A stretch of 64,000 nucleotides of DNA. Origin: Secundilactobacillus silagei JCM 19001 (GTDB lineage: Bacteria; Bacillota; Bacilli; Lactobacillales; Lactobacillaceae). A program made the translations under genes and the position numbers. A model generated the notes under the pieces. That model ran no database searches, had not been told where the DNA came from, and worked only from the letters and a program-made list of their open reading frames with translations. The stretch is taken from contig NZ_BCMG01000009.1 of NCBI RefSeq assembly GCF_002217945.1, positions 62,001 to 126,000 of the forward strand, read 5' to 3'. Shown one piece after another: positions 33,970 to 43,779 of this stretch (positions within the stretch are counted from its first letter, which is position 1; each line of letters opens with the position of its first letter).

Positions 33970-35379
33970 ATGAATGAAGTTGAGCCACGGCGGTGGTGGA
34001 TTCTAATTTCAATCGGTATTTTTGCGTTTATGAGTAATTTGGACGCCAGCATTGTCAATATTGCCATGCCAATCATGGCTAAGCAACTGGCGATTCCCAT
34101 GAATCAAATTGAGTGGGTGGTTTCCATCTACTTAATCGTGGTCAGTGCGTTATTGCTATTTTTCGGTAAATTGGGGGATATGTACGGCAAAATCAAAGTC
34201 TTTCGACTGGGCACCGTGATCTTTATTATTGGGTCATTTTTATCCGGGATCCAGTGGACGTTTAATTTTTTACTGATGGGTCGAATCATTCAGGGACTGG
34301 GGTCTGCGATGACTTTGTCAAACACTTATGGGATTACCACTGCGACCTTTGGCATTAAAGAGCGTGGCCGCGCCATGGGGCTGATCGGAACGTTCGTGGC
34401 CTTTGGTGCGGTGGCCGGTCCCGGAATCGGCGGTTTAGTTTTGTCTCAATTGAGCTGGGGGTACATTTTCTGGATCAATGTACCTTTAGGCATCTTTGCT
34501 GTGATTTTAGGCCAGTTTGTGTTGCCTAAATCAGCCGCACAGTCAACGGATAAAAAAATTGACTGGCCGGGTTTTATCTCGTTTGCCTTATTGATCGTCA
34601 GTTTCTTTTTGGCCATCTTTTTGGGCCAAGAAGTCGGTTACTTTACACCAATACCAGTGATCGGTTATGTGATTGCGTTGATTTCGATTATTTGGTTCAT
34701 TCGAGCAGAGCGTCGGAGCAAGACACCGCTGATGCCGCTCAGTATTTTTAAAATTAAACCCTTTTCTTATGGGGTCGGTGCCGCAATTTTAATTTTTCTA
34801 TCAAATTTCTTTACCGTGGTCTTAATGCCATTTTATCTGGAAGATGCTCGGCATTTAAGTGCTGGTCAAGCTGGGCTACTGTTAATTATTTTCCCGGTGG
34901 TTATGATGATTGTCGGGCCGATCAGCGGCGTGTTAGCTGACCGGTTTGATCCTGCTAAAATTGTGACGCTTGGGCTTAGTCTAGTCGCAGTCTCACAGCT
35001 GGGGTATTGGTTCTTAGATTTAAACAGCCCACTGTGGGTCTACATCACCGTAACGGTTGTTATGGCGGTGGGGACTGGGCTGTTTCAGTCGCCTAACAGC
35101 GATATCGTGATGTCAGTGGTGGGTAAAGACCAGCTGGGCAGTGCCGGCAGTATCAACGCATTAGCCCGAAATATCGGCATGGTGTCTGGAACCGCGCTTT
35201 CCACTACGGTATTATTTACCGTGATGAGCATGCTCGCCCATACCAAAGTCACCACTTATTTACCCACTCAACCGGGTCTGTTTATTTCGGGGATGCACGT
35301 GGCGTTTACCGCGTCATTTATTCTCATCGTAATGGCCATCTGGCTGTCGTTAAAACAGGGCCAGATGAACTTAAAATAA
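33970..35379 (+). CDS. MFS drug efflux transporter, DHA2 (14-helix) type
   Basis: The 469-residue protein has 14 predicted helices, as in the EmrB/QacA branch that exports drugs and other lipophilic compounds by proton antiport. Helix 1 carries the DHA2 start FMSNLDASIVNIAMP (about 19-33), motif A is GKLGDMYGKIKVF (about 66-78), and motif C follows in helix 5 (VAFGAVAGPGIGGLVL, about 143-158). ATG 33970 follows AAGGGGGAG. It stands alone between two accessory and core blocks. No regulator gene is beside it. The substrate is unknown. Confidence 0.9.
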   Translation: MNEVEPRRWWILISIGIFAFMSNLDASIVNIAMPIMAKQLAIPMNQIEWVVSIYLIVVSALLLFFGKLGDMYGKIKVFRLGTVIFIIGSFLSGIQWTFNFLLMGRIIQGLGSAMTLSNTYGITTATFGIKERGRAMGLIGTFVAFGAVAGPGIGGLVLSQLSWGYIFWINVPLGIFAVILGQFVLPKSAAQSTDKKIDWPGFISFALLIVSFFLAIFLGQEVGYFTPIPVIGYVIALISIIWFIRAERRSKTPLMPLSIFKIKPFSYGVGAAILIFLSNFFTVVLMPFYLEDARHLSAGQAGLLLIIFPVVMMIVGPISGVLADRFDPAKIVTLGLSLVAVSQLGYWFLDLNSPLWVYITVTVVMAVGTGLFQSPNSDIVMSVVGKDQLGSAGSINALARNIGMVSGTALSTTVLFTVMSMLAHTKVTTYLPTQPGLFISGMHVAFTASFILIVMAIWLSLKQGQMNLK

Positions 35380-35392
35380 TCCGCGATTCGGT

Positions 35393-35421
35393 TTGACTTT
35401 TATTTTGCAGACGCTTAAACT
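35393..35421 (+). promoter_or_regulatory. Promoter of the glyQ leader
   Basis: TTGACT, 17 bases, TAAACT, ending about 20 bases before the first T-box helix. Confidence 0.6.
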
Positions 35422-35435
35422 AATGGAGAATTGAA

Positions 35436-35643
35436 TAGTGATTGGCGATGACAAAAGAGGGTTGATTCATCGGTCAGACAGCGACTTCGGGATAGGTGTG
35501 AGCCGGAGAGATCGAGAATCAATTGGCACTTTTAGAGCTGATGCAAACGAAGCTGCTGGGGTCATCCCAGAAGTAGGGTGGAACCGCGAAAATAACTTTC
35601 GTCCCTATGTAGGTCTATCAGACTACGTTGGGACGTTTTTTTG
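35436..35643 (+). promoter_or_regulatory. T-box riboswitch controlling glyQ-glyS
   Basis: The T-box AGGGTGGAACCGCG is at 35575-35588. UGGA matches the U73 discriminator of tRNA-Gly. Stem I: AAAAG pairs with CTTTT and TTGATTC with GAATCAA. The bulge on the 3' side gives specifier GGC (Gly, 35525-35527), then A, then the lower stem. The terminator is CGTCCC/GGGACG (35600-35635) with a long inner stem and seven T. Uncharged tRNA-Gly should permit read-through. Confidence 0.95.
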
Positions 35644-35691
35644 TGTCCTGAAATTTGGCATCGCTATCATATATTAGGAGGATATTGGTTT

Positions 35692-36618
35692 ATGACCAAG
35701 AAATTGTCAATGCAACAAATCATCTTAACCTTGCAGCAATATTGGTCCGCGCAAGGCTGCATGTTGATGCAGGCTTATGATACGGAAAAGGGTGCCGGGA
35801 CCATGAGTCCTTACACCTTCTTACGAGCAATCGGTCCAGAACCTTGGAACGCTGCCTACGTGGAACCATCAAGACGGCCAGCTGATGGCCGTTATGCTGA
35901 AAACCCTAACCGGTTATATCAACATCACCAGTTCCAAGTAGTGATGAAGCCTTCACCAGAAAATATTCAAGACCTGTATTTGAACAGTTTGAAAGAATTG
36001 GGTATCGATCCCTTGGAACACGATATTCGCTTCGTTGAAGATAACTGGGAAAACCCGTCAATGGGCTGTGCCGGTGTTGGTTGGGAAGTTTGGCTTGACG
36101 GGATGGAAGTCTCACAATTTACCTACTTCCAAATCGTTGGTGGCCTAGAAGTGGATCCCGTTACATCAGAAATCACTTACGGTCTTGAACGGCTCGCTTC
36201 TTACATTCAAGATGTTGACAGCGTCTTCGACCTAGAATGGGGCGATGGCGTATTATACGGTGACATTTTCCGGGAACCAGAAATCGAACATTCCACTTAC
36301 GGCTTTGAAACGTCCAACCAAAAAATGCTCATGCAGATGTTTGACGACTACGAGGGCGAAGCCAAGAAGCAGATTGCTAACGGTCTGGTTCACCCCGCTT
36401 ACGACTACATTTTGAAGTGTTCGCACACCTTTAACCTGTTAGATGCTCGTGGTGCGGTCTCCGTTACTGAAAGAGCCGGCTACCTGTCTCGCATCCGTCG
36501 CATGGCGCACAGTGTTGCCAGAGCCTTCGTTGCTAAACGAAAGGAATTTGGCTTCCCGTTGATCAAGGATGAGAAAAAGCGTCAAGCACTATTAAAAGAC
36601 GGGGAGGACAAAAAGTAA
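35692..36618 (+). CDS. glyQ: Glycyl-tRNA synthetase alpha subunit
   Basis: The 308-residue catalytic subunit of the bacterial alpha2-beta2 glycyl-tRNA synthetase. The N-terminal block [16 protein letters not shown] (about 7-22) and [27 protein letters not shown] (about 40-66, in two motifs) are typical, with [12 protein letters not shown] (about 144-155) and [13 protein letters not shown] (about 160). ATG 35692 follows AGGAGG; upstream in-frame starts lie in the T-box terminator. The stop overlaps the glyS ATG by one base (TAATG). Confidence 0.97.
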   Translation: MTKKLSMQQIILTLQQYWSAQGCMLMQAYDTEKGAGTMSPYTFLRAIGPEPWNAAYVEPSRRPADGRYAENPNRLYQHHQFQVVMKPSPENIQDLYLNSLKELGIDPLEHDIRFVEDNWENPSMGCAGVGWEVWLDGMEVSQFTYFQIVGGLEVDPVTSEITYGLERLASYIQDVDSVFDLEWGDGVLYGDIFREPEIEHSTYGFETSNQKMLMQMFDDYEGEAKKQIANGLVHPAYDYILKCSHTFNLLDARGAVSVTERAGYLSRIRRMAHSVARAFVAKRKEFGFPLIKDEKKRQALLKDGEDKK

Positions 36619-38690
36619 TGGCACATACATTTTTACTTGAAATTGGTCTGGAAGAAATGCCTGCTCACGTGGTCACACCTTCCATTAAACAATTAGTTCA
36701 AAAAACCAGAAAGTATCTCAAAGAACAGCGCATCAGCTTTGACGATATTACACCGTTTTCAACACCACGCCGGTTGGCCATTCAAATCAGTGGTCTAGCT
36801 GACAAACAGCCGGATATCGACAAAGAAGTTAAGGGCCCAGCTAAGAAGATCGCCTTAGACAAAGACGGTAACTGGTCAAAAGCGGCTCAAGGCTTTACTC
36901 GGGGTCAAGGTGTGACTGTTGATGACATTACCTTTAAGGAATTAAAGGGTACCGACTACGTTTACGTTGAAAAGCACATTGCTGGTCAATCGGTGGAAAC
37001 CGTTCTGGCTGGTTTGAAGGATGTTGTGACCGGCATGACCTTCCCAACCATGATGAAGTGGGGCAGTTATCACTTCGAATACATTCGTCCCATCAAATGG
37101 CTGGTAGCTTTGCTTGATGATAAAGTCATTCCGTTCCAGATCCTCGACATTAAGACGGATCGCCAGACACGTGGTCACCGGTTCTTAGGCAAGACGATCG
37201 TTTTGAAAAATGCTACCGACTACGAAGACGCATTGACCAAACAATTCGTGGTGGCTGATGCTAAGAAGCGCAAGTCAGAGATCAAGACGCAGATCGAACA
37301 GATTGCTTCAGATAATAACTGGGTCATTAAATTAAACCCAGATCTGTTAGAAGAAGTCACTAACTTGGTTGAATGGCCAACCGCCTTTACTGGCAGCTTT
37401 GACGAAAAGTACTTGACCATTCCAGACGAAGTGCTGATCACCTCGATGCGTGACCATCAACGGTTCTTCTACGTGCTGGATCAAGATGGCAAGTTGTTAC
37501 CGCACTTTGTATCCGTTCGTAACGGGAACGCTGATCACATTCAAAACGTAGTGGCTGGTAACGAACGGGTGTTAGCTGCTCGTCTGTCAGATGCCATGTT
37601 CTTCTACCAAGAAGATCAAAAATTGACCATTGATGACTACGTTGAAAAGCTCAAGTCAGTTAGTTTCCATGACAAGATCAGTACGATGTATGAAAAGATG
37701 CAGCGGGTAGCTGTGATTGCGGCTAATCTAGGTCAAAAGCTTGGCTTGACGGATGCCCAGATCAAGGATGTTGTTCGGGCTGCTCACATCTACAAGTTTG
37801 ATCTCGTCACTGGTATGGTCGGCGAATTTGCCGAACTGCAAGGGGTCATGGGTGAGAAATACGCGCTATTAAATGGTGAAAACCCAGTGGTCGCCCAAGC
37901 CATTCGCGAACACTACATGCCAATCTCTGCTGATGGTGATCTGCCTGAATCAACGGTGGGTGCGGTACTTGCCATTGCTGACAAATTAGACAGTATTTTG
38001 ACCTTCTTTGCTGCTGGCATGATTCCAAGTGGTTCTAACGACCCTTACGCTTTGCGTCGTCAAGCGACTGGGATCGTCCGGATCGTCCGGACCAACAAGT
38101 GGCACCTTGATCAAGAGATGGTGGACGCTGCCATTGATGCTGAAACCAGTGCTAACGTGGCACCTGATCTGGACCAAAAGGCGCAGGTTAAAGCCGTTGG
38201 CGGTTTCTTGAAGGACCGGATCAAAGTGACGTTGCTTGGTGAAAAGGTAAAGCACGATGTCGTTGATGCCGTCATTGGCGGACCCAACACTGATTTGCTG
38301 GACAACTTCACCATTGCGCAAGTGCTGAGTGATCACCAAAATGATGACGACTTCAAGGGAACCATCGAAGCCTTGACTCGGGTCTTGAGAATTGCTCAAA
38401 AGGCCGACAAGAGTAAGGTGACTGCTGTGGATACCAGTTTATTTGACAACGATAGTGAACCAAAGTTGAAGGCCGCTGTGGATAACGTTGCTCAGCAGGC
38501 ATCAGAACTGGATATTCCAGCTTACTACAATGTTTTAGCAGCCTTGAAGCCAGTCATTAACGACTACTTTGACGCAACCATGGTCATGGCCAAGGATGAA
38601 AAGGTTAAGAACAACCGTCTTAGTCAGTTGAGTCAGTTATCTGACTTGATCTTGCGGATGGGTGATTTGAACCAATTGATCGTAAAATAG
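36618..38690 (+). CDS. glyS: Glycyl-tRNA synthetase beta subunit
   Basis: The 690-residue tRNA-binding subunit pairs with GlyQ. The N-terminus [16 protein letters not shown] (about 4-19), the segment FPTMMKWG (about 138), and the HD-like middle ([27 protein letters not shown], about 387-413, in two blocks) are characteristic. The C-terminal DALR-type anticodon domain covers about 590-690. It is translationally coupled to glyQ under the glycine T-box. In related genomes dnaG and rpoD follow; here about 7.8 kb of accessory genes intervene. Confidence 0.97.
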   Translation: MAHTFLLEIGLEEMPAHVVTPSIKQLVQKTRKYLKEQRISFDDITPFSTPRRLAIQISGLADKQPDIDKEVKGPAKKIALDKDGNWSKAAQGFTRGQGVTVDDITFKELKGTDYVYVEKHIAGQSVETVLAGLKDVVTGMTFPTMMKWGSYHFEYIRPIKWLVALLDDKVIPFQILDIKTDRQTRGHRFLGKTIVLKNATDYEDALTKQFVVADAKKRKSEIKTQIEQIASDNNWVIKLNPDLLEEVTNLVEWPTAFTGSFDEKYLTIPDEVLITSMRDHQRFFYVLDQDGKLLPHFVSVRNGNADHIQNVVAGNERVLAARLSDAMFFYQEDQKLTIDDYVEKLKSVSFHDKISTMYEKMQRVAVIAANLGQKLGLTDAQIKDVVRAAHIYKFDLVTGMVGEFAELQGVMGEKYALLNGENPVVAQAIREHYMPISADGDLPESTVGAVLAIADKLDSILTFFAAGMIPSGSNDPYALRRQATGIVRIVRTNKWHLDQEMVDAAIDAETSANVAPDLDQKAQVKAVGGFLKDRIKVTLLGEKVKHDVVDAVIGGPNTDLLDNFTIAQVLSDHQNDDDFKGTIEALTRVLRIAQKADKSKVTAVDTSLFDNDSEPKLKAAVDNVAQQASELDIPAYYNVLAALKPVINDYFDATMVMAKDEKVKNNRLSQLSQLSDLILRMGDLNQLIVK

Positions 38691-38836
38691 TTAGTTATGA
38701 TGCTGTCATCAACAGTCATTAAGGGGTACCCAGTTTAATTTCTTGGCACTTAGTGGTCTAGTCTGCTGAGTTACTCGACAATGATGTTAAAAGTGATATA
38801 ATTAAGTTACGCTATTAATGAAACTGAAATCAAATA

Positions 38837-38871
38837 CCAGCTTGAGCGGCGGAGGCTCAGGCTGGTTTTTT
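38837..38871 (+). terminator. Terminator downstream of glyS
   Basis: CCAGCTTGAGC/GCTCAGGCTGG with one G-T pair, seven-base loop, then seven T. Confidence 0.8.
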
Positions 38872-38891
38872 GTGTCTAATTTTCTGCCAGT

Positions 38892-39611
38892 GTCTATCTT
38901 AAAATTGCAACCTTTGATCATAAAGTGCAAGGCTGGATCTATAATGGTAAAATAACGAACTATAACGTTGGCGTGATTCAATATAAGGATGCTGCCCATA
39001 CGGTGCCAGCTGGGGTGTCAACTTCTTTAGGACAGTTACATCAAGTCCCTTAACTACGGATGAGGCTACTAGTTTTATCGTCTGGCTAATCCTGGTACTG
39101 CCAACGATGGCATGGCAAAGGTCTATTCCACACCATTCGAAACCAGTCCGTTTAGAGTGGACATTAACATGCCTAACAAGGTTTCGTCAGCTGACTATGC
39201 TAACGATGTGTTTGTAATCATTGGTGCCGAGACGCGGACTCGCCAAGTGACCGCTGGTTAAGTGTCCAAGATCTCTCTAATAGTCGAATTGCTGGTGTCA
39301 TTAGAGACGGTTCCTTAAAAAAGATTGCCCCCGTCAGCACTCAAAATGGGATAACGGTTAACTACGTTGATAAGAATAGCGGTAAGACGGTCGGTTCAAT
39401 CGTTGTACTATTTGGTGCAGCATTTGGTAAAACGACCATGGACTTTGGCTATGAATTCGGTAATCAAGCAAGTGCCGATCAGTACATGCACATGCCAGAT
39501 GGGTACCAAGGTGCTTATTCCGAAGATGATTTCTTTGGCACGCAGCCAGGTACGCATGATGTAACCAAGGGTGCCGTTGTGACTTACTACGTTCAGCCTA
39601 GGGTGAACTAA
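38892..39611 (+). pseudogene. Decayed surface-protein gene, 5' end missing and frameshifted
   Basis: Three coding fragments follow one another in different frames. 38892-39053: YLKIATFDHKVQGWIYNGK and on, stop at 39051. 39085-39261: NPGTANDGMAKVYSTPFETS and on, stop at 39259. 39255-39611: WLSVQDLSNSRIAGVIRDG through a MucBP-like ITVNYVDKNSGKTV and a stop at 39609. No signal peptide or start codon with ribosome site precedes the first fragment. Each fragment has the composition of an exported protein, and a good terminator (39641) still follows. I infer a former secreted surface protein inactivated by truncation and at least two frameshifts. Confidence 0.8.
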
Positions 39612-39640
39612 GTGTGATTGAAAATTAAAGTTATAGAAAG

Positions 39641-39677
39641 GGTATTTAGAATGTTATCCATTCTAGATACTTTTTTT
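39641..39677 (+). terminator. Terminator of the decayed surface-protein gene
   Basis: GTATTTAGAATG/CATTCTAGATAC with one G-T pair, five-base loop, then seven T. Confidence 0.85.
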
Positions 39678-39704
39678 GATTACAGAAAAGCACTTTTAAT
39701 TTAT

Positions 39705-39718
39705 TTAAAGCGCTTTCG
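39705..39718. promoter_or_regulatory. Possible CcpA (cre) site before the nuclease promoter
   Basis: TTAAAGCGCTTTCG differs from the cre consensus TGAAARCGYTTTCW at two positions and is centred on a perfect AAAGCGCTTT palindrome, 36 bases before the -35 box. Confidence 0.35.
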
Positions 39719-39753
39719 CAGGCGAATTATAATGGTTTAAACCATACCTGTGA

Positions 39754-39783
39754 TTGACCCCAATATATCATGACTTGTATAAT
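39754..39783 (+). promoter_or_regulatory. Promoter of the secreted nuclease gene
   Basis: TTGACC, 18 bases, TATAAT. Confidence 0.7.
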
Positions 39784-39842
39784 TAACAAGTTACTAATTC
39801 TATAATAACGGATTATTACTAGTCTGTTGGGGAGAAGAGAAA

Positions 39843-40760
39843 ATGTCAAAACTGTTCAAAACGGTACTATCGTTGATTGTAGCGGTGACGATTTTAGCCG
39901 TACCAGTAGGTGCTACTTGCGAACCAAGCAATGCCAGTGCTGCAACCATGGTCTACGTAACGAAGACGGGTAAGCATTATTTTTATCACCGCCATAATCG
40001 TGGGCTAAACCGGGCACGAAAAGTGTATCGGGTCAGTTTACAAAAAGCTAAGCATAGGGGCTTGACTTTAGCCGCAACGGATCAGGCAACCAAGACACAT
40101 CATAAACGGACGCATCATCGCCGCATTAAGCGTCGGACCGTTGTCAAACGCGTACCTGTGAAGCACATTAAGCAGGCTAAAGCCAGTGCTTCTGGGCTGC
40201 AAAGACTTAAGTATCACGGTCAGCAGATCGTAATCATTAATCATGATCAGCCGAAGTTAAATCGGTTGAGCATTAACAAGGGTGCTTGGCAGCATTATGG
40301 TAACCTGGACCGGTTGAACCGAGTCACTACCGCGGATGCCATGTTAAACAAACGCCTGATGCCGCATACTGAGCGTCAAGCGTTATATGTTGATCCCACT
40401 GGCTGGCACAATAAACACGGCCATGGTGGCTGGCTTTACAATCGGAGTCATTTAATTGGCTATCAGCTGACGGGTCAAAATAATAACATGAAAAACCTCA
40501 TGACCGGGACCCGGTCACTCAACACACCTGGCATGGAAAAGTATGAAAACCAAGTGGCCAGTTATTTGCGGAGCAGTCGTTCGCACTATGTCCGCTATGA
40601 GGTCAAACCAGTTTTTGCTGGCAATGATCTGTTGGCCAACGGTGTTCAAATGCAAGGCGAATCAATTGGCAGTCACGCAATTCGATTCAACGTCTATATC
40701 TTTAACGTTCAACCAGGCTTTCATCTGAATTATCGGACGGGGACTAGTAAAGCAGCTTAA
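39843..40760 (+). CDS. Secreted DNA/RNA non-specific endonuclease (EndA/Spd type)
   Basis: The 305-residue exported protein has a signal peptide (about 1-37, ending SNASA). A short segment VYVTKTGKHYFYHRHN (about 40-55) precedes a long His/Lys/Arg-rich linker (about 75-118) likely to bind nucleic acid. The beta-beta-alpha-metal nuclease domain lies at about 150-285. The active site is YNRSHLIGYQLTGQNNNMKN (about 200-219) with the general-base His; the family's DRGH motif is NRSH here, as in streptococcal Spd/EndA-like enzymes. A later Arg-rich LMTGTRSLNTPGM follows. It may act in DNA uptake or nutrient release. Own promoter and terminator. Confidence 0.9.
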   Translation: MSKLFKTVLSLIVAVTILAVPVGATCEPSNASAATMVYVTKTGKHYFYHRHNRGLNRARKVYRVSLQKAKHRGLTLAATDQATKTHHKRTHHRRIKRRTVVKRVPVKHIKQAKASASGLQRLKYHGQQIVIINHDQPKLNRLSINKGAWQHYGNLDRLNRVTTADAMLNKRLMPHTERQALYVDPTGWHNKHGHGGWLYNRSHLIGYQLTGQNNNMKNLMTGTRSLNTPGMEKYENQVASYLRSSRSHYVRYEVKPVFAGNDLLANGVQMQGESIGSHAIRFNVYIFNVQPGFHLNYRTGTSKAA

Positions 40761-40771
40761 TATCAAACAGT

Positions 40772-40818
40772 AAAAGCGCACTGATAAAGGGTGAAATCCG
40801 ATTATCAGTACGCTTTTT
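40772..40818. terminator. Bidirectional terminator between nuclease and small exported protein
   Basis: AAAAGCG, ACTGATAA / TTATCAGT, CGCTTTTT: about 15 pairs with one mismatch, flanked by A and T runs; the two genes converge here. Confidence 0.85.
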
Positions 40819-40836
40819 AGTTGTGCATGAGTTTAG

Positions 40837-41178
40837 TTACCGGTGCCATCTTTGCCAAGAACCAGCACCATCGTAAGTGTACATATAGCCATGTGAATAT
40901 TTAAAAGCGCCGATATCACCCATGACTTCCGGTGTGTATTGGTTACCATATTTAGAAACGTGCTTAAAATGATAGCTAAGATTGTACTTATGGCCAGTCT
41001 TACCTTGCTGAAGGTGGTGTTTGGTAAATTTCATTTTCCATTGATGGCTGTACCACGTGTGGTGGAAGTGAGCCGGCATGTCACTAATTATTTTCGCACT
41101 AGCAGTGGTTGGGGCCAAGGCGGTACCGCCTGCTAAACTAATCCCGACGGCCAAAGCAGTTAAAAGCGATTTTTTCAT
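40837..41178 (-). CDS. Small exported hypothetical protein
   Basis: A 113-residue product with a signal peptide (about 1-28, ending TTASA). The mature part of about 85 residues is rich in His, Tyr, Lys and Trp (HHTWYSHQWKMKF, KHHLQQGKTGHKYN, GSWQRWHR). No Cys, no anchor. I recognise no family. GGGGG lies before ATG 41178. The high His content may hint at metal or heparin-like polymer binding, but this is speculation. Convergent with the nuclease. Confidence 0.75.
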   Translation of the reverse strand: MKKSLLTALAVGISLAGGTALAPTTASAKIISDMPAHFHHTWYSHQWKMKFTKHHLQQGKTGHKYNLSYHFKHVSKYGNQYTPEVMGDIGAFKYSHGYMYTYDGAGSWQRWHR

Positions 41179-41411
41179 GTGAATTCCCCCTAATGAATTT
41201 CATGATACGCTAATCGATACATTAGTTAAAGGGTAAAATTGATTAGTGAATTGCTAAAATTGATAGGTACTAAACGCTGTTATGCAAGGCTTTAAAGGTA
41301 ATTAAAGTTGCAAAATCATTGCCTATGATGCGTAATCTTTGCTAAACTTAAACCAGCAATGCGATTGCTTGATGGCAATTATTCAGGGATTAAATTAGGG
41401 GAGTGTTTAAA

Positions 41412-42566
41412 ATGAGGATTGGATTTAAAACGGCTTTGGCTGGATTAATCGCCTCGCTAGGTTTATTGAGCCTAACGGCGGTGCCAGCTCATGCGGATAA
41501 ACCGTCGATTGCGGTGGCTCCAAACGCGGCGTTTAAACAGATCAAGTTAGACGGCACCTTTATGTACAACGAATATACTAAGATCACGCCATACCATTTG
41601 AAATCGACCAAAAAGTCAGCCTATATGTGGAACGATCTATACACTAAGAAGCTGCATAATTTGAAGAGTTATCCAAACTACACTTGGTACCAAACGGCAA
41701 CAGGGACGAAGGGAAATTCTAAGTACGTCCGGGTCTCTAATTTTTCAGAGACTAAAGTTGGCTGGGTCTGGGCCGGTTACCTATCTAAGGGTTATAACAG
41801 CAAGGGTTACCAAGTAACAAGAAAGCGTTACGGTCGGCCAACCTACGCTGGCGGGCCCTTTCATGTGGCCAGTACTACCAAGAATGCTTACCTATGGGAT
41901 TGGACGCATACTAAGGTTCGCGCGAACTTGAAGGATTATACCAATCAAAACCTTTTTAAGCGTCATTCAGTGCGGATGAAGCATAGTGGTAAGGAAACGT
42001 GGTATGCTTACGTGACCGTTAAAACGAAGCACGGTGATGTGTCCGGCTATGTAGCGGCCAGTTTATTGACCCCGGGCAAGACCACCAATCATGCCAACAC
42101 GGATGTGGTTTATCCAGATGACTTCACCAGTACGACTGATTACCTAGAATATATTAAGGATAGTAATTATCAAAAATTGACCCGGTCAATGATGGCGTTG
42201 TTCCCAAATACGCCAGTTGATCTAGGGATGTCACAGATTGCGGCGCACAACTATTCTAACCGGATCTATGTTGATGGTGATGACGGTGATGATGCGGTTT
42301 CGACTAAGGGCTACAAAGATATCATCGTGTTTCGGCAAGTGTCTAAATACCTCTTTGACAATCGGGCGGCATCCAATGAGACTAAGATTGCCGGCGTTAA
42401 GAAACTGTTAGATCAAGCCGGCTATCCACAGTCAAAACGGGATAAAATGACTGATTACAAGCTTGGTATTTACAACATCAATAACGTGCCTATCAGCAAC
42501 TTATGGGATCAAACACCAGGCGGTAAGATGGCCTGGTACAGTTTAGCAGTTGGCAAAGCTGAATAG
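41412..42566 (+). CDS. Exported hypothetical protein with SH3-like wall-binding repeats
   Basis: A 384-residue product from ATG 41412, eight bases after GGGGAG. Signal peptide about 1-31 (ending VPAHA). The next 190 residues hold two related segments with Tyr/Trp-rich patches (SAYMWNDLYTKKLHNL and NAYLWDWTHTKVRANL) and end-blocks such as VGWVWAGYL, close to GWVWQGYL of the CAP-domain protein at 31393; these look like SH3-type wall-binding modules. The C-terminal 150 residues (YLEYIKDSNYQKLTRSMMAL and on) match nothing that I recognise and include an Asp-rich DGDDGDD patch. Function unknown. Confidence 0.75.
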   Translation: MRIGFKTALAGLIASLGLLSLTAVPAHADKPSIAVAPNAAFKQIKLDGTFMYNEYTKITPYHLKSTKKSAYMWNDLYTKKLHNLKSYPNYTWYQTATGTKGNSKYVRVSNFSETKVGWVWAGYLSKGYNSKGYQVTRKRYGRPTYAGGPFHVASTTKNAYLWDWTHTKVRANLKDYTNQNLFKRHSVRMKHSGKETWYAYVTVKTKHGDVSGYVAASLLTPGKTTNHANTDVVYPDDFTSTTDYLEYIKDSNYQKLTRSMMALFPNTPVDLGMSQIAAHNYSNRIYVDGDDGDDAVSTKGYKDIIVFRQVSKYLFDNRAASNETKIAGVKKLLDQAGYPQSKRDKMTDYKLGIYNINNVPISNLWDQTPGGKMAWYSLAVGKAE

Positions 42567-42640
42567 AGAAGAGTTAAAGTTTTAGAGCAAAAAAAGAAGA
42601 ACAACTACGAATAGCAAAATGATCTTGTAGCTCAGTAACT

Positions 42641-42747
42641 GTGACAAAACCCGGTAGATTCCAGAATTTAACTCCCAAAATGCTTGTTCCGACAAACTTT
42701 GTCAGGACAAGCATTTTGGGGGTTAAATGGCCGGAAATCAAGGCTGT
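42641..42747. repeat. Long-hairpin intergenic repeat, copy B
   Basis: On the plus strand it carries the same outer arm as copy A (ACAAAACCCGGTAGATTCC then AGAATTTAAC), the same tip (AAACTTT), and the same far arm (GGTTAAATGGCCGGAA). The middle stem is CCAAAATGCTTGT/ACAAGCATTTTGG, unlike AAATAAGGCCTAT/ATAGGCCTTATTT of copy A. The outermost arm is decayed here. It lies between the convergent ends of the 41412 gene and the MDR gene, the same setting as copy A. Confidence 0.8.
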
Positions 42748-42780
42748 AATTTAATAGTTAATGTAATTTGATGATGGCCT

Positions 42781-43674
42781 CTAAAATGCAACCAAAACAC
42801 GCCCACGACTATGCGTTTCTTTCGCAAAGTGCTGGGCCTTTTTTGTCTCGGTAATGGGGAAGGCACGATTGATCAGCGGTTTGAGCTCACCGGTAGCCAA
42901 CTGGTGAATGAACATCCGGTAATCGTCAGCGTTAAAATCATCGTGGATGAACGTGAAGTTGGGTAAGCCCGGATCTTTCATAATGACGATTGACGTTACG
43001 CTGGCTTCAGTGGTCCGTGCTACCAAGGTTTCTAACAAACTAACGATACCTACAGTATCAAGAATCAACGTCTTGCCGGTCAACTGTGGCAGCTGATTGC
43101 TGGTATAGGCGGTGAGGCTTGGCATTTGTTCTTTAAAGTACGTCAGACTTTCTGACGTCACTACTGGGTAAATCCGTCTTGATTCGTTGTGCAGTAACTG
43201 CAGTAAGGTCAAACCAATCACTGAATTGGCACCGGTCAGCACGATATTGTCAGCATCGCTAACGTCGATGAACTTTTTCAACGTCAAGGCTGTGCTAGCA
43301 GATAGTGCAGCAGCGGCTTCGTTGCTGACTGCATCCGGCAACAAGAACAGCCAGTCGGGGTTGGTGGAGCGGACATACTCACTATACGTACCAGCAGGGT
43401 TAATCACCAAAACGCGTTGGTTGAGTAAACTCTGGTTACGATTTTCACCGACTTCGACCACTTGGCCTGCACCTTGGATACCAATGATCCGTGGGAGCTG
43501 GGCTAAGTTTTCGTTGGTGGCGTGTTGATCAGATTCCAATTTCCAATCGGTTGGTGATACGGGCATGGTACTCATTTTGACGATGACGCTATCGGCGGTT
43601 AGTTTAGGTTTGGCGACGAATCGAGCGGTGAGACCGTCGATGCCGTTAAAGTTGATTTGTGTGATTGCTAGCAT
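42781..43674 (-). CDS. MDR-family NAD(P)H quinone oxidoreductase-like protein
   Basis: The 297-residue protein is a medium-chain dehydrogenase/reductase without catalytic zinc. The N-terminal GroES-like domain (about 1-115) has the PVSPTDWKLESD block and IIGIQGAGQVVEVGEN (about 63-78). The cofactor-binding domain has VLTGANSVIGLTLLQLL (about 148-164) in place of the usual GxGxxG, as in quinone-oxidoreductase-type members. No Cys ligands of a structural zinc are present. It is slightly shorter than typical (about 320). Substrate unknown. ATG 43674 lies after AAAGGAG. Confidence 0.85.
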   Translation of the reverse strand: MLAITQINFNGIDGLTARFVAKPKLTADSVIVKMSTMPVSPTDWKLESDQHATNENLAQLPRIIGIQGAGQVVEVGENRNQSLLNQRVLVINPAGTYSEYVRSTNPDWLFLLPDAVSNEAAAALSASTALTLKKFIDVSDADNIVLTGANSVIGLTLLQLLHNESRRIYPVVTSESLTYFKEQMPSLTAYTSNQLPQLTGKTLILDTVGIVSLLETLVARTTEASVTSIVIMKDPGLPNFTFIHDDFNADDYRMFIHQLATGELKPLINRAFPITETKKAQHFAKETHSRGRVLVAF

Positions 43675-43779
43675 TGTACTGGCTCCTTTAATTGTGAACG
43701 TGGGATTGTTTCCATGGCAACACTATACGCTAACATTGTTTCCTCGTCAATAAAATAATAAATGAGCCTGACTATCTAA

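Noticed and set aside
38691-39842. Insertion sequence remnant after glyS
   Set aside because: The fragments read as an exported surface protein; no transposase sequence or terminal repeats are visible.
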